Shown in pieces: positions 18,192 to 27,071 of a stretch of DNA of 64,000 nt. The DNA is from Mycobacterium sp. KBS0706 (GTDB lineage Bacteria > Pseudomonadota > Alphaproteobacteria > DSM-16000 > Inquilinaceae), in contig NZ_VCCH02000003.1 in assembly GCF_005938675.2 (NCBI RefSeq), positions 1-64,000 on the forward strand, given 5' to 3'. The notes under the pieces are model-generated. The model did not search any database. It was not told the DNA's origin and was given only the letters and a program-made list of their open reading frames with translations. Made by a program: the position numbers and the translations under genes. Within the stretch, counting starts at the first letter, position 1, and each line of letters starts with the position of its first letter.

Positions 18192-18986
18192 ATGATCCGA
18201 GTCCAGGACGTTCACGTCACCTTCGGCCGCGGCACGCCGCTCGAGAACCGCGCCCTGCGCGGCCTCGACCTGACCATCCCGACCGGCGAGTTCGTCACCG
18301 TCATCGGCTCGAACGGCGCCGGCAAGTCGACTTTGCTGAACGTGCTGAGCGGCGACGCCCCGGCAGAGCGCGGTCGGGTCGAGATCGACGGCGTCGACGT
18401 CACCCGCTGGCCGGCGCCGAAGCGGGCCGGCCTGGTCGCCCGGGTGTTCCAGGACCCGATGGCCGGCACCTGCGAAGCCCTGTCGATCGAGGAGAACATG
18501 GCCCTGGCCTATGCCCGGGGCCGGGCGCGCGGCCTCGCCGCCTCGCTCGACGGGCCGCGCCGCACGGTGTTCCGCGACAAGCTGGCGGTGCTGGGGTTGG
18601 GGCTGGAGAACCGGCTGGGCGATTCGATGGGTCTGCTCTCCGGCGGCCAGCGCCAGGCGGTCAGCCTGCTGATGGCGACGCTGGCCGGAATGAAGATCCT
18701 GCTCCTGGACGAGCACACTGCGGCGCTCGATCCGCGCACCGCGGATTTCGTGCTGCGGCTGACCTGCAAGATCATCGAGGAGCAGAGGCTGACGGCGCTG
18801 ATGGTGACCCATTCTATGCGCCACGCCCTCGACCACGGCACCCGCACGGTGATGCTGCATGAGGGCCGGGTCGCCTTCGACGTCGCCAATGACGACCGCA
18901 GCGGCCTGGACGTGCCGGACCTGCTGAAGCTGTTCAGCAAGGTCCGCGGCGAGCAGCTGGACGACGACGCGCTGCTGCTGGCCTGA
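18192..18986 (+). CDS. ABC transporter ATP-binding protein (TrpX-associated)
   Basis: A 264-aa single ABC ATPase: Walker A IGSNGAGKST, Q-loop VFQDPMAGTC, signature LSGGQRQAVSLLMA, Walker B ILLLDEHTAALD and switch VTHSMRHAL. The Walker B with DEHTAALDP and the VFQDPMAGT form are typical of ATPases next to PF04392 binding proteins. It is the last gene of the three-gene uptake operon; the next gene is convergent after 8 nt. Confidence 0.92.
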   Translation: MIRVQDVHVTFGRGTPLENRALRGLDLTIPTGEFVTVIGSNGAGKSTLLNVLSGDAPAERGRVEIDGVDVTRWPAPKRAGLVARVFQDPMAGTCEALSIEENMALAYARGRARGLAASLDGPRRTVFRDKLAVLGLGLENRLGDSMGLLSGGQRQAVSLLMATLAGMKILLLDEHTAALDPRTADFVLRLTCKIIEEQRLTALMVTHSMRHALDHGTRTVMLHEGRVAFDVANDDRSGLDVPDLLKLFSKVRGEQLDDDALLLA

Positions 18987-18994
18987 GAGGCCGA

Positions 18995-19768
18995 CTATTT
19001 GCCGTCGACGTTCAGCGGCCGGCCCCAGAGCAGGCGGCGGGCCAACGGCAGGAGCGCGGCGATGCCGAGGCCGAGCGCCGGCCACTGCACCCACAGGTCA
19101 CGGGGACTGGTCATCAAATTGATGACCAGCAGCACGGCGACGACCATGAGCGCGCCCAGTAGCCGGCGGCGCAGCTGGTCGAAGATCCCGTGCCCCGGCT
19201 TTGCCGCCGGGGCCGTCACGGGCGCCACCGCGTCCATGCGATCGGCGTCCGGACCGACCCTGAGGGCATAGACCCGCACTGGATCGGCCATGTTCTTCAT
19301 CGCCTGGGGGCCGAGATCGGCAAAGCCGATCTCGATCCGTCCGCGCACCTGGTCGTAGACGGCGCCGGACAGGCAGATGCCGCCCGGCTGCGCCAGCGCC
19401 TGCAGCCGCGCCGCGACATTGACACCGTCACCCAGAAGGTCGTCGCCATTGACCACGACATCGCCGAGATTGACTCCGACGCGCAGCCGCATGCGCTCGT
19501 GCTCGGGCTGGTTCGAAGCCCAGATGCCGAGCCTGTCCTGGGCGGTGATCGCGGCCTGAACCGCGGCGAGCGCGCTGGGAAATTCGGCCAGCAGCCCGTC
19601 CCCCGCCAGGTTGAAGACGCGCCCGCCTTGCCCTTCCGTCACGGTCCGCAGGATGTCGCGGGCCTGGTCGAGCCGGGCCAGCGTGCCGGTCTCGTCGCGC
19701 CCGACCAGCCGCGAATAGCCGACGACATCGGCGCAGAGGATGGCGGTCAGGCGGCGTTCCGGCGACAT
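18995..19768 (-). CDS. Class III adenylate/guanylate cyclase domain protein
   Basis: A 257-aa protein. The N-terminal cyclase homology domain begins RRLTAILCADVVGYSRLVGRDE (metal-binding Asp), then GGRVFNLAGDGLLAEFPSALAAVQAA and GVNLGDVVVNGDDLLGDGVNVAARLQ. The C-terminal part has two closely spaced hydrophobic segments (LGALMVVAVLLVINLM and WPALGLGIAALLPLA), so it is probably anchored in the inner membrane. It would make cAMP or cGMP, or have lost activity; nucleotide specificity is not readable. No effector gene is adjacent. Confidence 0.85.
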   Translation of the reverse strand: MSPERRLTAILCADVVGYSRLVGRDETGTLARLDQARDILRTVTEGQGGRVFNLAGDGLLAEFPSALAAVQAAITAQDRLGIWASNQPEHERMRLRVGVNLGDVVVNGDDLLGDGVNVAARLQALAQPGGICLSGAVYDQVRGRIEIGFADLGPQAMKNMADPVRVYALRVGPDADRMDAVAPVTAPAAKPGHGIFDQLRRRLLGALMVVAVLLVINLMTSPRDLWVQWPALGLGIAALLPLARRLLWGRPLNVDGK

Positions 19769-19890
19769 GTCGGCCTCGATTCAGATTGCGGCCGATCATA
19801 CCCCAGCGGCTGCGAGATCGCGAGACCCGGGAACAATAAGAGAACAATGCAATACTGCGCCTCCACACCCTGCCCGACGTGCCCCCGCGA

Positions 19891-19919
19891 TTGACCATAT
19901 CGGAGAATTCCGATATTTC
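19891..19919 (+). promoter_or_regulatory. Promoter with ArsR-type operator O1
   Basis: TTGACC (19891-19896) could be a -35 box. The perfect inverted repeat ATATCGGA-GAAT-TCCGATAT (19897-19916) fills the spacer and reaches the -10 position (near 19913-19919). A repressor bound here would block polymerase. The arsR start codon is only about 7 nt past the -10 and has no Shine-Dalgarno sequence, suggesting a leaderless or nearly leaderless transcript. Confidence 0.6.
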
Positions 19920-19925
19920 TGATTC

Positions 19926-20228
19926 ATGGATGCTCTGACAGCTTTCAAGGCGCTTGCCAATCCGGTGCGGCTGAAGATTCTGGCCGGGTTGAAGGAGCCT
20001 GCCCGACATTTCCCGCCGCAGGATGAAGGCGACGTCGAGATCGATGGGGTTTGCGTCAGCAGCATCCAGGAGGGCATCGGCCTGTCGCAGTCGACGACCT
20101 CGGATTACCTCGGCATCCTGCACAAGGCCGGGCTGGTCACGGTCAAGCGGCGCGGCCAGTGGACCTACTACAAGCGCGACGAGGACAGCATCCGAAAGCT
20201 GGCGGAGCTGATGCGGACGGAGATCTGA
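19926..20228 (+). CDS. ArsR-family winged-helix transcriptional repressor
   Basis: A 100-aa protein. It has the dimerisation helix DALTAFKALANPVRLKILAGL, the recognition helix region GIGLSQSTTSDYLGILHKAGLV and the beta-wing TVKRRGQWTYYKRDED. There is no metal-binding CxC box in the recognition helix; two separate residues (H28 in ARHF, C43 in GVCVSS) are the only obvious candidates for sensing. It is followed by the oxidoreductase gene with two more palindromes between, so it probably represses itself and that gene. Confidence 0.9.
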   Translation: MDALTAFKALANPVRLKILAGLKEPARHFPPQDEGDVEIDGVCVSSIQEGIGLSQSTTSDYLGILHKAGLVTVKRRGQWTYYKRDEDSIRKLAELMRTEI

Positions 20229-20243
20229 CTTTTGCCTTGGAAG

Positions 20244-20267
20244 TTCGGGATATCGCGATATTCCGAA
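20244..20267 (+). promoter_or_regulatory. ArsR-type operator O2 (24-nt palindrome)
   Basis: TTCGGGATATCG followed directly by CGATATTCCGAA is an inverted repeat matching at 11 of 12 positions. It shares the CGATAT/ATATCG core with O1 upstream of the arsR gene and lies just after the arsR stop codon. Confidence 0.5.
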
Positions 20268-20317
20268 TCTAACCTGCCCTGGTACGAAGCCCGATCGGCC
20301 GAGACGCCTGGGCGTAC

Positions 20318-20333
20318 ATCGAGAATTCTCGAT
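20318..20333 (+). promoter_or_regulatory. ArsR-type operator O3 (16-nt perfect palindrome)
   Basis: ATCGAGAATTCTCGAT is a perfect 16-nt palindrome. Compared with the O1 core ATCGGAGAATTCCGAT it shares ATCG at the left, GAATTC in the middle and CGAT at the right. It is 19 nt ahead of the oxidoreductase start and overlaps the place where that transcript's promoter or leader would be. Confidence 0.55.
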
Positions 20334-20351
20334 TTAACGAAGGAGGAGACC

Positions 20352-21329
20352 TTGTCCCCATCCATGACAGCCGCCGTCCTGCCCCGGTTCGGCGGGCCGG
20401 AGGTATTCGAGATCAGGCAGGTTTCGGTCCCGCCGCTCGGCCCGCGCCAGCTGCGCGTCCGGGTCCGGGCCACGGCGTTGAATCCGCTCGACGGCCAGAT
20501 TCGGCGCGGCGACTATGCCGACCTGCTGCCGCTGCCGGCGATCATCGGCCATGACGTTTCCGGCGTGGTCGAGGCCGTCGGCGCCGAGGTCGGGGAATTC
20601 GCGCCGGGCGACGAGGTCTGGTACACGCCGAAGATCTTCGGCGGGCCGGGTTCCTATGCCGAGTTGCAGGTTGCCGATGCGGAGATCGTGGCGCGCAAGC
20701 CGTCACAGCTCAGCCATCGCGAGGCGGCGAGCCTGCCCCTGGTCGGCGGCACCGTCTGGGAGGCTTTCGTCACCCGCGCGCAACTGCAGGCCGGCGAGAC
20801 AGTGCTGGTCCATGCCGGAGCCGGCGGCGTGGGATCGGTCGCGATCCAGGTGGCGAAGGCGATGGGGGCACGGGTGCTGACGACCGCCCGTGCCCGCCAC
20901 CATGCCTTCGTCGCGGGACTCGGCGCCGACGCGGCGATCGACCATACCCAGCAGGACTATGTCGAGGCGGTGCTGGGGCTGACCGACGGCCACGGCGTCG
21001 ACGTGCTGCTCGACACGATCGGCGGCGATGCGCTGTCGCGCGGCCCGTTTGCGCTTGCCCCGCTCGGACGCGTCGTCTCGATCGTCGACATCGCGCAGCC
21101 GCAGAACCTGCTGGAGGCCTGGGGCCGCAACGCCACCTACCACTTCCTGTTCACGCGGCAGAACCGGGCCAAGCTCGACGGGCTGGCCGCGCTGGTCGAG
21201 CGCGGGCTGGTGAAGCCGGTGATCGGCGCGACGCTGCCGCTGGAGCAGATCGCACAGGCGCACGAGCTCATGGAGAACGGCTCGGTGCACGGTTTGCGCG
21301 GCAAGATCGTGATCGATGTGACGCCCTGA
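20352..21329 (+). CDS. NADP-dependent MDR-family oxidoreductase (quinone reductase-like)
   Basis: A 325-aa zinc-free medium-chain dehydrogenase/reductase. Landmarks are [45 protein letters not shown] and the nucleotide-binding [23 protein letters not shown]. Members reduce quinones or unsaturated carbonyls. The start is probably TTG at 20352: AAGGAGG lies 5 nt before it, whereas the first ATG (20364) is about 17 nt from that site. It is preceded by two palindromes resembling the ArsR operator, so induction by a reactive electrophile sensed by the ArsR protein is plausible. Confidence 0.88.
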   Translation: MSPSMTAAVLPRFGGPEVFEIRQVSVPPLGPRQLRVRVRATALNPLDGQIRRGDYADLLPLPAIIGHDVSGVVEAVGAEVGEFAPGDEVWYTPKIFGGPGSYAELQVADAEIVARKPSQLSHREAASLPLVGGTVWEAFVTRAQLQAGETVLVHAGAGGVGSVAIQVAKAMGARVLTTARARHHAFVAGLGADAAIDHTQQDYVEAVLGLTDGHGVDVLLDTIGGDALSRGPFALAPLGRVVSIVDIAQPQNLLEAWGRNATYHFLFTRQNRAKLDGLAALVERGLVKPVIGATLPLEQIAQAHELMENGSVHGLRGKIVIDVTP

Positions 21330-21383
21330 GCGCGGATCTGCCGCCGCTCGGCAGCGGGGCCGTCCCGCTGCCGACGTGCAGTC

Positions 21384-22289
21384 TCAGCCGGTCTCGCCCT
21401 GGCGCCACAGCCAGGCGGCGCCGCGGACGCCACTGCTGTCGCCGTGCCTGGCCTTCAGGATCGGCGTGGCGCATTCCCGGCCGAACACGATCGGCGGCAG
21501 GCGCCGTGGCACTTCGTCATAGAGCCGCGAGACATTCGACATGCCACCGCCGAGCACGATGGCGTCGGGGTCGAGCAGGTTGACGACATGCGCCAGGCCG
21601 CGAGTCAGCCGGCTGATATAGCGTTCCAGCGTGGCCGAGGCATCCGGATCGCCGGCCTCGGCCCGCGCCACCACCTCATGGGTCGAAATCTGCTGCCCAG
21701 TCACCCGGACATGATCCTTGCCGAAGCCGGTGCCGGAGATCCAGGTCTCGAGGCAGCCCTGCTTGCCGCAGTAGCAGTCCGGGCCTGGCAGTTCCTCGGG
21801 CGTGGCCCAGGGCAGCTGGTTGTGGCCCCATTCGCCGCCCACGCCGTTGCCGCCGCGATGGGCGCGGCCGTTGACGGCGATGCCGGCGCCGGTGCCGGTG
21901 CCGATGATGACGGCGAAGACCAGCCCCTTGCCCGCCGCGGCACCGTCCGTCGCCTCCGACACTGCCAGGCAATTGGCGTCGTTCTCGCAGCGCACCTCGC
22001 GGCCCAGCGCGGCGCTGAGATCCTTGTCGAAGGGCTTGCCAATCAGCCAGGTGGAGTTGGCGTTCTTGACCAGGCCGGTCTGCGGCGACAGCACACCGGG
22101 CATGCCGACGCCGACCGTGCCGCGCTCGCCCACCGCGGCTTCGACCGCGCCGACGAGATCACGGATCGCCTGGACCGTGCCCTCATAGTGGCGCGGCGTC
22201 GGGATGCGCTGGCGGTGCAGCTCCGTCCCGACATCGTCCAAGGCGATCGCCTCGATCTTCGTGCCTCCGAGATCGACGCCGATCCGCAT
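21384..22289 (-). CDS. ROK-family sugar kinase (fructokinase/Mak-like)
   Basis: A 301-aa kinase. It has the N-terminal phosphate loop [30 protein letters not shown] with the catalytic Asp, [17 protein letters not shown] and the zinc motif GHNQLPW...[17 protein letters not shown]. The spacing and the ISGTGF ending resemble fructokinase (Mak)-type ROK kinases, which phosphorylate fructose at C6. Substrate choice is inferred. No regulator DNA-binding domain is present. It stands alone, convergent with the oxidoreductase. Confidence 0.88.
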   Translation of the reverse strand: MRIGVDLGGTKIEAIALDDVGTELHRQRIPTPRHYEGTVQAIRDLVGAVEAAVGERGTVGVGMPGVLSPQTGLVKNANSTWLIGKPFDKDLSAALGREVRCENDANCLAVSEATDGAAAGKGLVFAVIIGTGTGAGIAVNGRAHRGGNGVGGEWGHNQLPWATPEELPGPDCYCGKQGCLETWISGTGFGKDHVRVTGQQISTHEVVARAEAGDPDASATLERYISRLTRGLAHVVNLLDPDAIVLGGGMSNVSRLYDEVPRRLPPIVFGRECATPILKARHGDSSGVRGAAWLWRQGETG

Positions 22290-22371
22290 ACCCGCCTCCG
22301 CCCGTCTTCAAGCCAAGAAAACGGCCCTGCATCCAAGCGCAGGACCACACCGTCCGCATGTACGCCCGCGG

Positions 22372-22908
22372 CTACTTCGCCGCGAGCACCATGATCATCT
22401 GCCGACCTTCCATCTTCGGCATCTGTTCGACCTTCGACAGGTCCTGCAGCTCGTCGCGCACCTTGACCAGCACGTTCATGCCGATTTCCTGGTGCGCCAG
22501 CTCTCGCCCGCGGAAGCGCATGGTCACCTTGACCTTGTCGCCCTCCTCGAGGAAGCGCCGCGCACTGCGCATCTTCACGTTATAGTCATTGTCGTCGATG
22601 TTCGGGCGGAGTTTGATCTCCTTGACATCGATGACCTTTTGACGCTTTCGCGCCTCGTTCTTCTTCTTCTGCGCTTCGAATTTGAATTTGCCGTAATCGA
22701 GGATCTTGCAGACCGGCGGCTCGGCATTCGGCGAGATCTCGACAAGGTCGAGCCCGGCCTGCTCGGCGGCCCAGAGAGCCTCGCGCAGGGGCACGACCCC
22801 GATCATCTCACCTTCCACGCCGACCAGGCGGACCTGGGCCGAGTCGATCTCGCGGTTCACCCTCGGCCCGTCGCGGGTCGGCAGGGCATTCGTCGGTAGT
22901 CTAGCTAT
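22372..22908 (-). CDS. infC: Translation initiation factor IF-3, with apparent AUA start
   Basis: IF-3 binds the 30S subunit and rejects wrong start codons. The protein has [46 protein letters not shown] and the C-terminal domain ([37 protein letters not shown]). GTG at 22860 would cut into the conserved [11 protein letters not shown] leader. Upstream in frame is AUA at 22908, with GGAGG 6 nt before it, giving 178 aa, the normal alphaproteobacterial size. No ATG, GTG or TTG lies in that gap. This AUA overlaps the last codons of thrS by 8 nt. IF-3 genes are known to use AUU-type starts for autoregulation. Confidence 0.9.
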   Translation of the reverse strand: MARLPTNALPTRDGPRVNREIDSAQVRLVGVEGEMIGVVPLREALWAAEQAGLDLVEISPNAEPPVCKILDYGKFKFEAQKKKNEARKRQKVIDVKEIKLRPNIDDNDYNVKMRSARRFLEEGDKVKVTMRFRGRELAHQEIGMNVLVKVRDELQDLSKVEQMPKMEGRQMIMVLAAK

Positions 22909-24916
22909 GGATAGCCTCCGTCAATTGCTGCGACCCCGTCTGCACCTCCCCCCTCGTGGATGTCAACGGTGATCGCGCCTGTTCCTCAAGTTTATGAAGC
23001 GCCTCGTCCAGGGCAAGGACTTCCTGTGCCTCTCCGCCCAGACGACGCAGGGCGACGCTCCGATTCTCCGCCTCACGCTTTCCGACCACCAGCATCAGCG
23101 GCACCTTCTTCAGGCTGTGCTCGCGGACCTTGTAGTTGATCTTCTCGTTGCGCAGGTCGATCTCGGCCCGGATCCCGGCGGCGAGCAGCGCCGCATGCAC
23201 CTCCTGCGCATAGCCGTCGGCCTCGCTGGTGATGGTGGTGACCACCGCCTGCACCGGCGCCAGCCACAGCGGCAGCTTGCCGGCATAGTTCTCGATCAGG
23301 ATGGCGATGAAGCGCTCCAGCGACCCCAGGATCGCGCGGTGCAGCATCACCGGCCGGTGCTTGGCCCCGTCCTCGCCGACATAGGTGGCGTCGAGCCGCT
23401 CCGGCAGCACGGAATCGAACTGCAGCGTGCCGCACTGCCAGGTCCGGCCGATCGCGTCGGTCAGGTGGAACTCGATCTTCGGCCCGTAGAACGCGCCCTC
23501 GCCCGGCAGCTCCTCGAACTCCAGCCCGGCCGCGACCAGCGCGTCGCGCAGCGCCTGCTCGGCGACATCCCATTGCTGGTCCGACCCGGCCCGCACATCG
23601 GGGCGCAGCGCCAGCTTCACCGCCACATCGGGGAAGCCGAGGTCGCGATAGACCTCGTATTGCAGCGCGATGTAGCGCGCCGATTCCGTCACCGACTGCT
23701 CGACGGTGCAGAAGATATGGGCGTCGTCCTGGGTGAAGGCCCGCACCCGCATCAGCCCGTGCAGCGCGCCCGAGGGCTCGTTGCGGTGGCAGCTGCCGAA
23801 CTCCGCCATCCGGATCGGCAGGTCGCGATAGCTGACGATGCCCTGCTTGAAGATCTGCACATGGCAGGGGCAGTTCATCGGCTTGATGCCGGAGAGCCGC
23901 TCGGGCGAGCCGTCCTCCTTCTGGCCGATCGCCACCTTGAACATGTTGTCGCCATACATGTCCCAGTGGCCGGACGCCTTGAACAGGCTGGAATCGACCA
24001 GCTGCGGCGTCTTCACCTCGACATAGTCGGCCCGGGCCAGCTTCTCCCGGATGTAGTTCTCCAGCGTCCGGTACAGGGTCCAGCCCTTCGGATGCCAGAA
24101 CACGCTGCCCGCCGCCTCCTCCTGCAGATGGAACAGGTCCATCTCGCGGCCCAGCTTGCGGTGGTCGCGGCGCTCCGCCTCCTCCAGCTGGTGCAGATGG
24201 GCGTCGAGCTCCTTCTGATCGCGCCAGGCCGTGCCGTAGATCCGCTGCAGCATGGCGTTGCGGTGGTCGCCGCGCCAATAGGCGCCGGCCACCTTGGTCA
24301 ACTTGAAGCCCTGCCCCACACCGCCGGTGGTCGGCATATGCGGGCCGCGGCACAGGTCCAGCCAGTCGCCCTGGCGGTAGACCGAGATGGTCTCGCTCTC
24401 CGGCAGGTCCTGGATGATCTCGGCCTTGTACTTCTCGCCCTTGTCCTTGAAGAACTCGATCGCCTCGGTCCGGTCCCACTCCTCGCGGGTGAAGGCGGCG
24501 TTGCGGCCGATGATCTGGCGCATCTTCGCCTCGATCTTCACCAGATCGTCGGGCGTGAACGGCTCGTCGCGGGCGAAGTCGTAGTAGAAGCCGTTCTCGA
24601 TCGCCGGGCCGATCGTCACTTGGGTGCCGGGATACAGCTCCTGCACCGCCTCGGCCATGACATGCGCGGCGTCGTGCCGGATCAGCTCCAGCGCCTCGGG
24701 CGAGCTGCGGGTGACGATGCCGATCCTGGCATCGCGGTCGACCACGGTCGCCAGATCCGACAACTTGCCGTCGATCGTCACGGCGATGGCCGCCTTGGCC
24801 AGGCTCTTGGCGATGTCCCCGGCGATGTCGGCGCCCGACATCGGCCGGTCGAAGCGGCGAACCGCGCCGTCGGGCAGGGTGATGGCGATGCCGCCAGGGC
24901 TCGACAGCTCGGCCAT
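22901..24916 (-). CDS. thrS: Threonine--tRNA ligase
   Basis: About 671 aa: the TGS domain ([12 protein letters not shown]), the editing domain with [12 protein letters not shown], and the class II catalytic core with [26 protein letters not shown] (zinc and ATP site), [26 protein letters not shown] and [11 protein letters not shown]. The anticodon-binding domain ends [11 protein letters not shown]. The start at 24916 (MAELSSPGG) is inferred; a GTG four codons earlier is possible and neither has a strong ribosome-binding site. It is upstream of and overlaps infC, the same arrangement as in many proteobacteria. Confidence 0.97.
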   Translation of the reverse strand: MAELSSPGGIAITLPDGAVRRFDRPMSGADIAGDIAKSLAKAAIAVTIDGKLSDLATVVDRDARIGIVTRSSPEALELIRHDAAHVMAEAVQELYPGTQVTIGPAIENGFYYDFARDEPFTPDDLVKIEAKMRQIIGRNAAFTREEWDRTEAIEFFKDKGEKYKAEIIQDLPESETISVYRQGDWLDLCRGPHMPTTGGVGQGFKLTKVAGAYWRGDHRNAMLQRIYGTAWRDQKELDAHLHQLEEAERRDHRKLGREMDLFHLQEEAAGSVFWHPKGWTLYRTLENYIREKLARADYVEVKTPQLVDSSLFKASGHWDMYGDNMFKVAIGQKEDGSPERLSGIKPMNCPCHVQIFKQGIVSYRDLPIRMAEFGSCHRNEPSGALHGLMRVRAFTQDDAHIFCTVEQSVTESARYIALQYEVYRDLGFPDVAVKLALRPDVRAGSDQQWDVAEQALRDALVAAGLEFEELPGEGAFYGPKIEFHLTDAIGRTWQCGTLQFDSVLPERLDATYVGEDGAKHRPVMLHRAILGSLERFIAILIENYAGKLPLWLAPVQAVVTTITSEADGYAQEVHAALLAAGIRAEIDLRNEKINYKVREHSLKKVPLMLVVGKREAENRSVALRRLGGEAQEVLALDEALHKLEEQARSPLTSTRGEVQTGSQQLTEAIHS

Positions 24917-25003
24917 GAATCTATCCACGTTCTTTCGTCCGGAGAGGGCGAGGCACTGTAAGGGGCGAGGAAGGCCTGTCAAGCGGCCCGGACAGCAGCG
25001 CTC

Positions 25004-26008
25004 TCATGCCGTCTGCGTCGGCGAGGACTGGCGCATCACCCGCGGCGGCTTGATCGGCCGCTTCGGGGTCAGGCGCCAGCGCTTGTGCAGCCACAGCCAC
25101 TGCTCGGGCCGGGCGCGGATCCAGCCCTCGACCACCCGGTTCAGCCGGATCACACCCTCCTCGACATCGGCCTTGCGGTCGCCGGTGCGGGGGATGTCGA
25201 GCGGCGGGTCGATCACCGCGCGGTAGCGGGCGCCCTTCGTGCGCTCCAGCCGCATCGGCAGCAGCGCACAGTTGAAATGATAGGCCATCTCGACCGCCGC
25301 CGGCGAGGTCAGCGCATCCTGGCCGATGAACGGCACCTTCAGCCCGCCGGTGTAGCGCTGGTCGACCATGACGCCGAGCACGCCGCCGTTGCGCAGGATG
25401 CCGAGCGCCCGTCGGGCGTCGTTGCCGGCCATGCGCTTCTCCAAGAGCTCGGAGCCCAGCGACAGGCGGATGCGGCGGACCAGGCCGTCGACCAGTTGGT
25501 TGTTCAGCGGCCGCACGAAGATGCTCAGGGGAACGCCGTGACGCGTGGCGACGATCGGCCCGGCCTCCCAGTTGCCGTAATGGGCCAGCGCCATGATCAC
25601 CGGCCGGCCGCCGGCCCGCGCCGCCTCGAAGTGCTCGGCGCCCTCGACGGTGATCCGGTCGGCCCGGCGCGACTCCGCCCGCCTCAGCGCGGGCAGATGC
25701 GGATACTCGCCCATCACCCGGCCGAGATTGTCCCACATGCCGGCCAGGATCTCGCGCCGCTGCGTCGCCGTCAGCTCCGGCATCACCAGCTGCAGGTTGC
25801 GGTCGCCGTGCCGGGTGGCCCCCATGCGCATGCCGATGGTCCGCGCCGCCCAGGACCCGAGGTTCGAGGCGACGTCGATCGGCATGCAGCGCAGCAGCCC
25901 GTAGATGGCATAGGCCAGGGCCGCCTGCAGCGGATGCACGACATAGCTTCGCGCCAGGCGCGGCCATGCCTTCCGCAGGGGTTTCAGTCTGTCGCGCAAT
26001 CCGCTCAT
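25004..26008 (-). CDS. LpxL/HtrB-like lipid A biosynthesis acyltransferase
   Basis: A 334-aa inner-membrane acyltransferase that adds a secondary fatty acid to Kdo-lipid A or a related precursor. The catalytic H-x4-E motif is HYGNWE in PVIMALAHYGNWEAGP; RNLQLVMPELT and GGVLGVMVDQRYTGGLKVPFIG are also family blocks. The N-terminal hydrophobic helix (HPLQAALAYAIYGLLRCM) would anchor it. No Shine-Dalgarno site is seen before the ATG at 26008, so the start may be slightly different. It is upstream of thrS on the same strand and borders the surface-glycan locus. Confidence 0.88.
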   Translation of the reverse strand: MSGLRDRLKPLRKAWPRLARSYVVHPLQAALAYAIYGLLRCMPIDVASNLGSWAARTIGMRMGATRHGDRNLQLVMPELTATQRREILAGMWDNLGRVMGEYPHLPALRRAESRRADRITVEGAEHFEAARAGGRPVIMALAHYGNWEAGPIVATRHGVPLSIFVRPLNNQLVDGLVRRIRLSLGSELLEKRMAGNDARRALGILRNGGVLGVMVDQRYTGGLKVPFIGQDALTSPAAVEMAYHFNCALLPMRLERTKGARYRAVIDPPLDIPRTGDRKADVEEGVIRLNRVVEGWIRARPEQWLWLHKRWRLTPKRPIKPPRVMRQSSPTQTA

Positions 26009-26182
26009 CGGAGGAATCGGGGGATCGAGATTCGTTCAACGCCGAAATTGGGAATGTTGCTGAACAAAGGCAAGATCCGGAAGCCATGTCGAGAACCGGT
26101 CCCGCGGGGCGCGGCGGCACGTCGCTTGAGCCGGACCGGACCTGCATGCTAACTCGGCAGTCAGGCGAACGGAAAAGTCCTA

Positions 26183-26905
26183 ATGGTCAACGTCATCTGC
26201 GCGAAATGGGGCCCGAAATACGGGCCGGAATACGTCAATCGGCTGAAGTCGATGGTCAGCCGCAACTTGGCGCGGCCGCACCGTTTCGTCTGCTTCACCG
26301 ACGACCCGACCGGGCTCGACCCCGATGTCGAACATTTCCCCATGCCGGTGCTGCAGGTGCCGGAGCCGCACCGCAACCTGCCCTGGCGCAAGGTGACGCT
26401 GTTCGGCCAACCGCTCGGCGACCTCGAAGGGCCGACGCTGTTCCTGGATCTCGACATCGTCATCGTCGACAGCCTGGACCCGTACTTCGATCATCCCGGC
26501 GATTTCTGCGTCATTCACAACTGGACGCACCCGGATCGCCGCGTCGGCAACACCTCGGTCTACCGCTTCGAGATCGGCGCCCATCAGGACGTGCTGGACA
26601 ACCTGGTCACCAACCACCGCCAGATTTTCGCCCGCTACCGCAATTCGCAGACCTATGTCTCGGACCATATCGGCGACATCACCTGGTGGCCCGACGCCTG
26701 GTGCGTGAGCTTCAAGAAGCACTGCATGCCCGGCGGCCCGTTCGGCCTGTTCAACTGGTTCATGACCCCTCGCCGCCCGGACGGGGCTCGCATCGTGGTG
26801 TTCCACGGCGATCCGAAGCCGGAATACGCGATCAGCGGGCATTGGCCGGGACGCTGGTCGAAGCATGTGCGGCCGACCCCCTGGGTGGCCGAGCACTGGG
26901 GTTGA
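26183..26905 (+). CDS. Glycosyltransferase-like protein (GT-A fold)
   Basis: A 240-aa protein with the N-terminal VNVICAKWGPKYGPEYVNRLKSMVSRN and RFVCFTDDPTGL, then the metal-binding DxD in LFLDLDIVIVDSLD. The pattern recalls GT8-like or nucleotide-diphospho-sugar transferases that extend surface glycans. The C-terminal part (IVVFHGDPKPEYAI...HWPGRWSKHVRPTPWV) holds the usual FHGxPKP block. Donor and acceptor are unknown. It is divergent from the lipid A acyltransferase gene and is followed by the ELM1-family gene on the same strand. Confidence 0.8.
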   Translation: MVNVICAKWGPKYGPEYVNRLKSMVSRNLARPHRFVCFTDDPTGLDPDVEHFPMPVLQVPEPHRNLPWRKVTLFGQPLGDLEGPTLFLDLDIVIVDSLDPYFDHPGDFCVIHNWTHPDRRVGNTSVYRFEIGAHQDVLDNLVTNHRQIFARYRNSQTYVSDHIGDITWWPDAWCVSFKKHCMPGGPFGLFNWFMTPRRPDGARIVVFHGDPKPEYAISGHWPGRWSKHVRPTPWVAEHWG

Positions 26906-27071
26906 GAGACCGTCTGGAAACAGGCCGGCGCGGCCGTCTGATGGCGGCTTCTCCGCTTCCGGTGCTCACGGACCAAATGTCCGCTGCGCGCCGGTTCTCG
27001 AAGCCACCACCAGCCGACTCACGCCACCCCGTTTCCAAACGATCTCTCGGACCGTGCCGGCGCACGCGGCG

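Noticed and set aside
20232..20351. Start of the oxidoreductase at the beginning of the open frame
   Set aside because: The extra 40 codons overlap operators O2 and O3 and have no homology; TTG 20352 has a perfect ribosome-binding site.
22858..22860. GTG at 22860 as the infC start
   Set aside because: It would delete the conserved TRDGPR leader and has no Shine-Dalgarno site, unlike the upstream AUA.
22994..24961. Plus-strand 655-aa open frame opposite thrS
   Set aside because: Antisense to thrS, no recognisable motif; its length is due to high GC.
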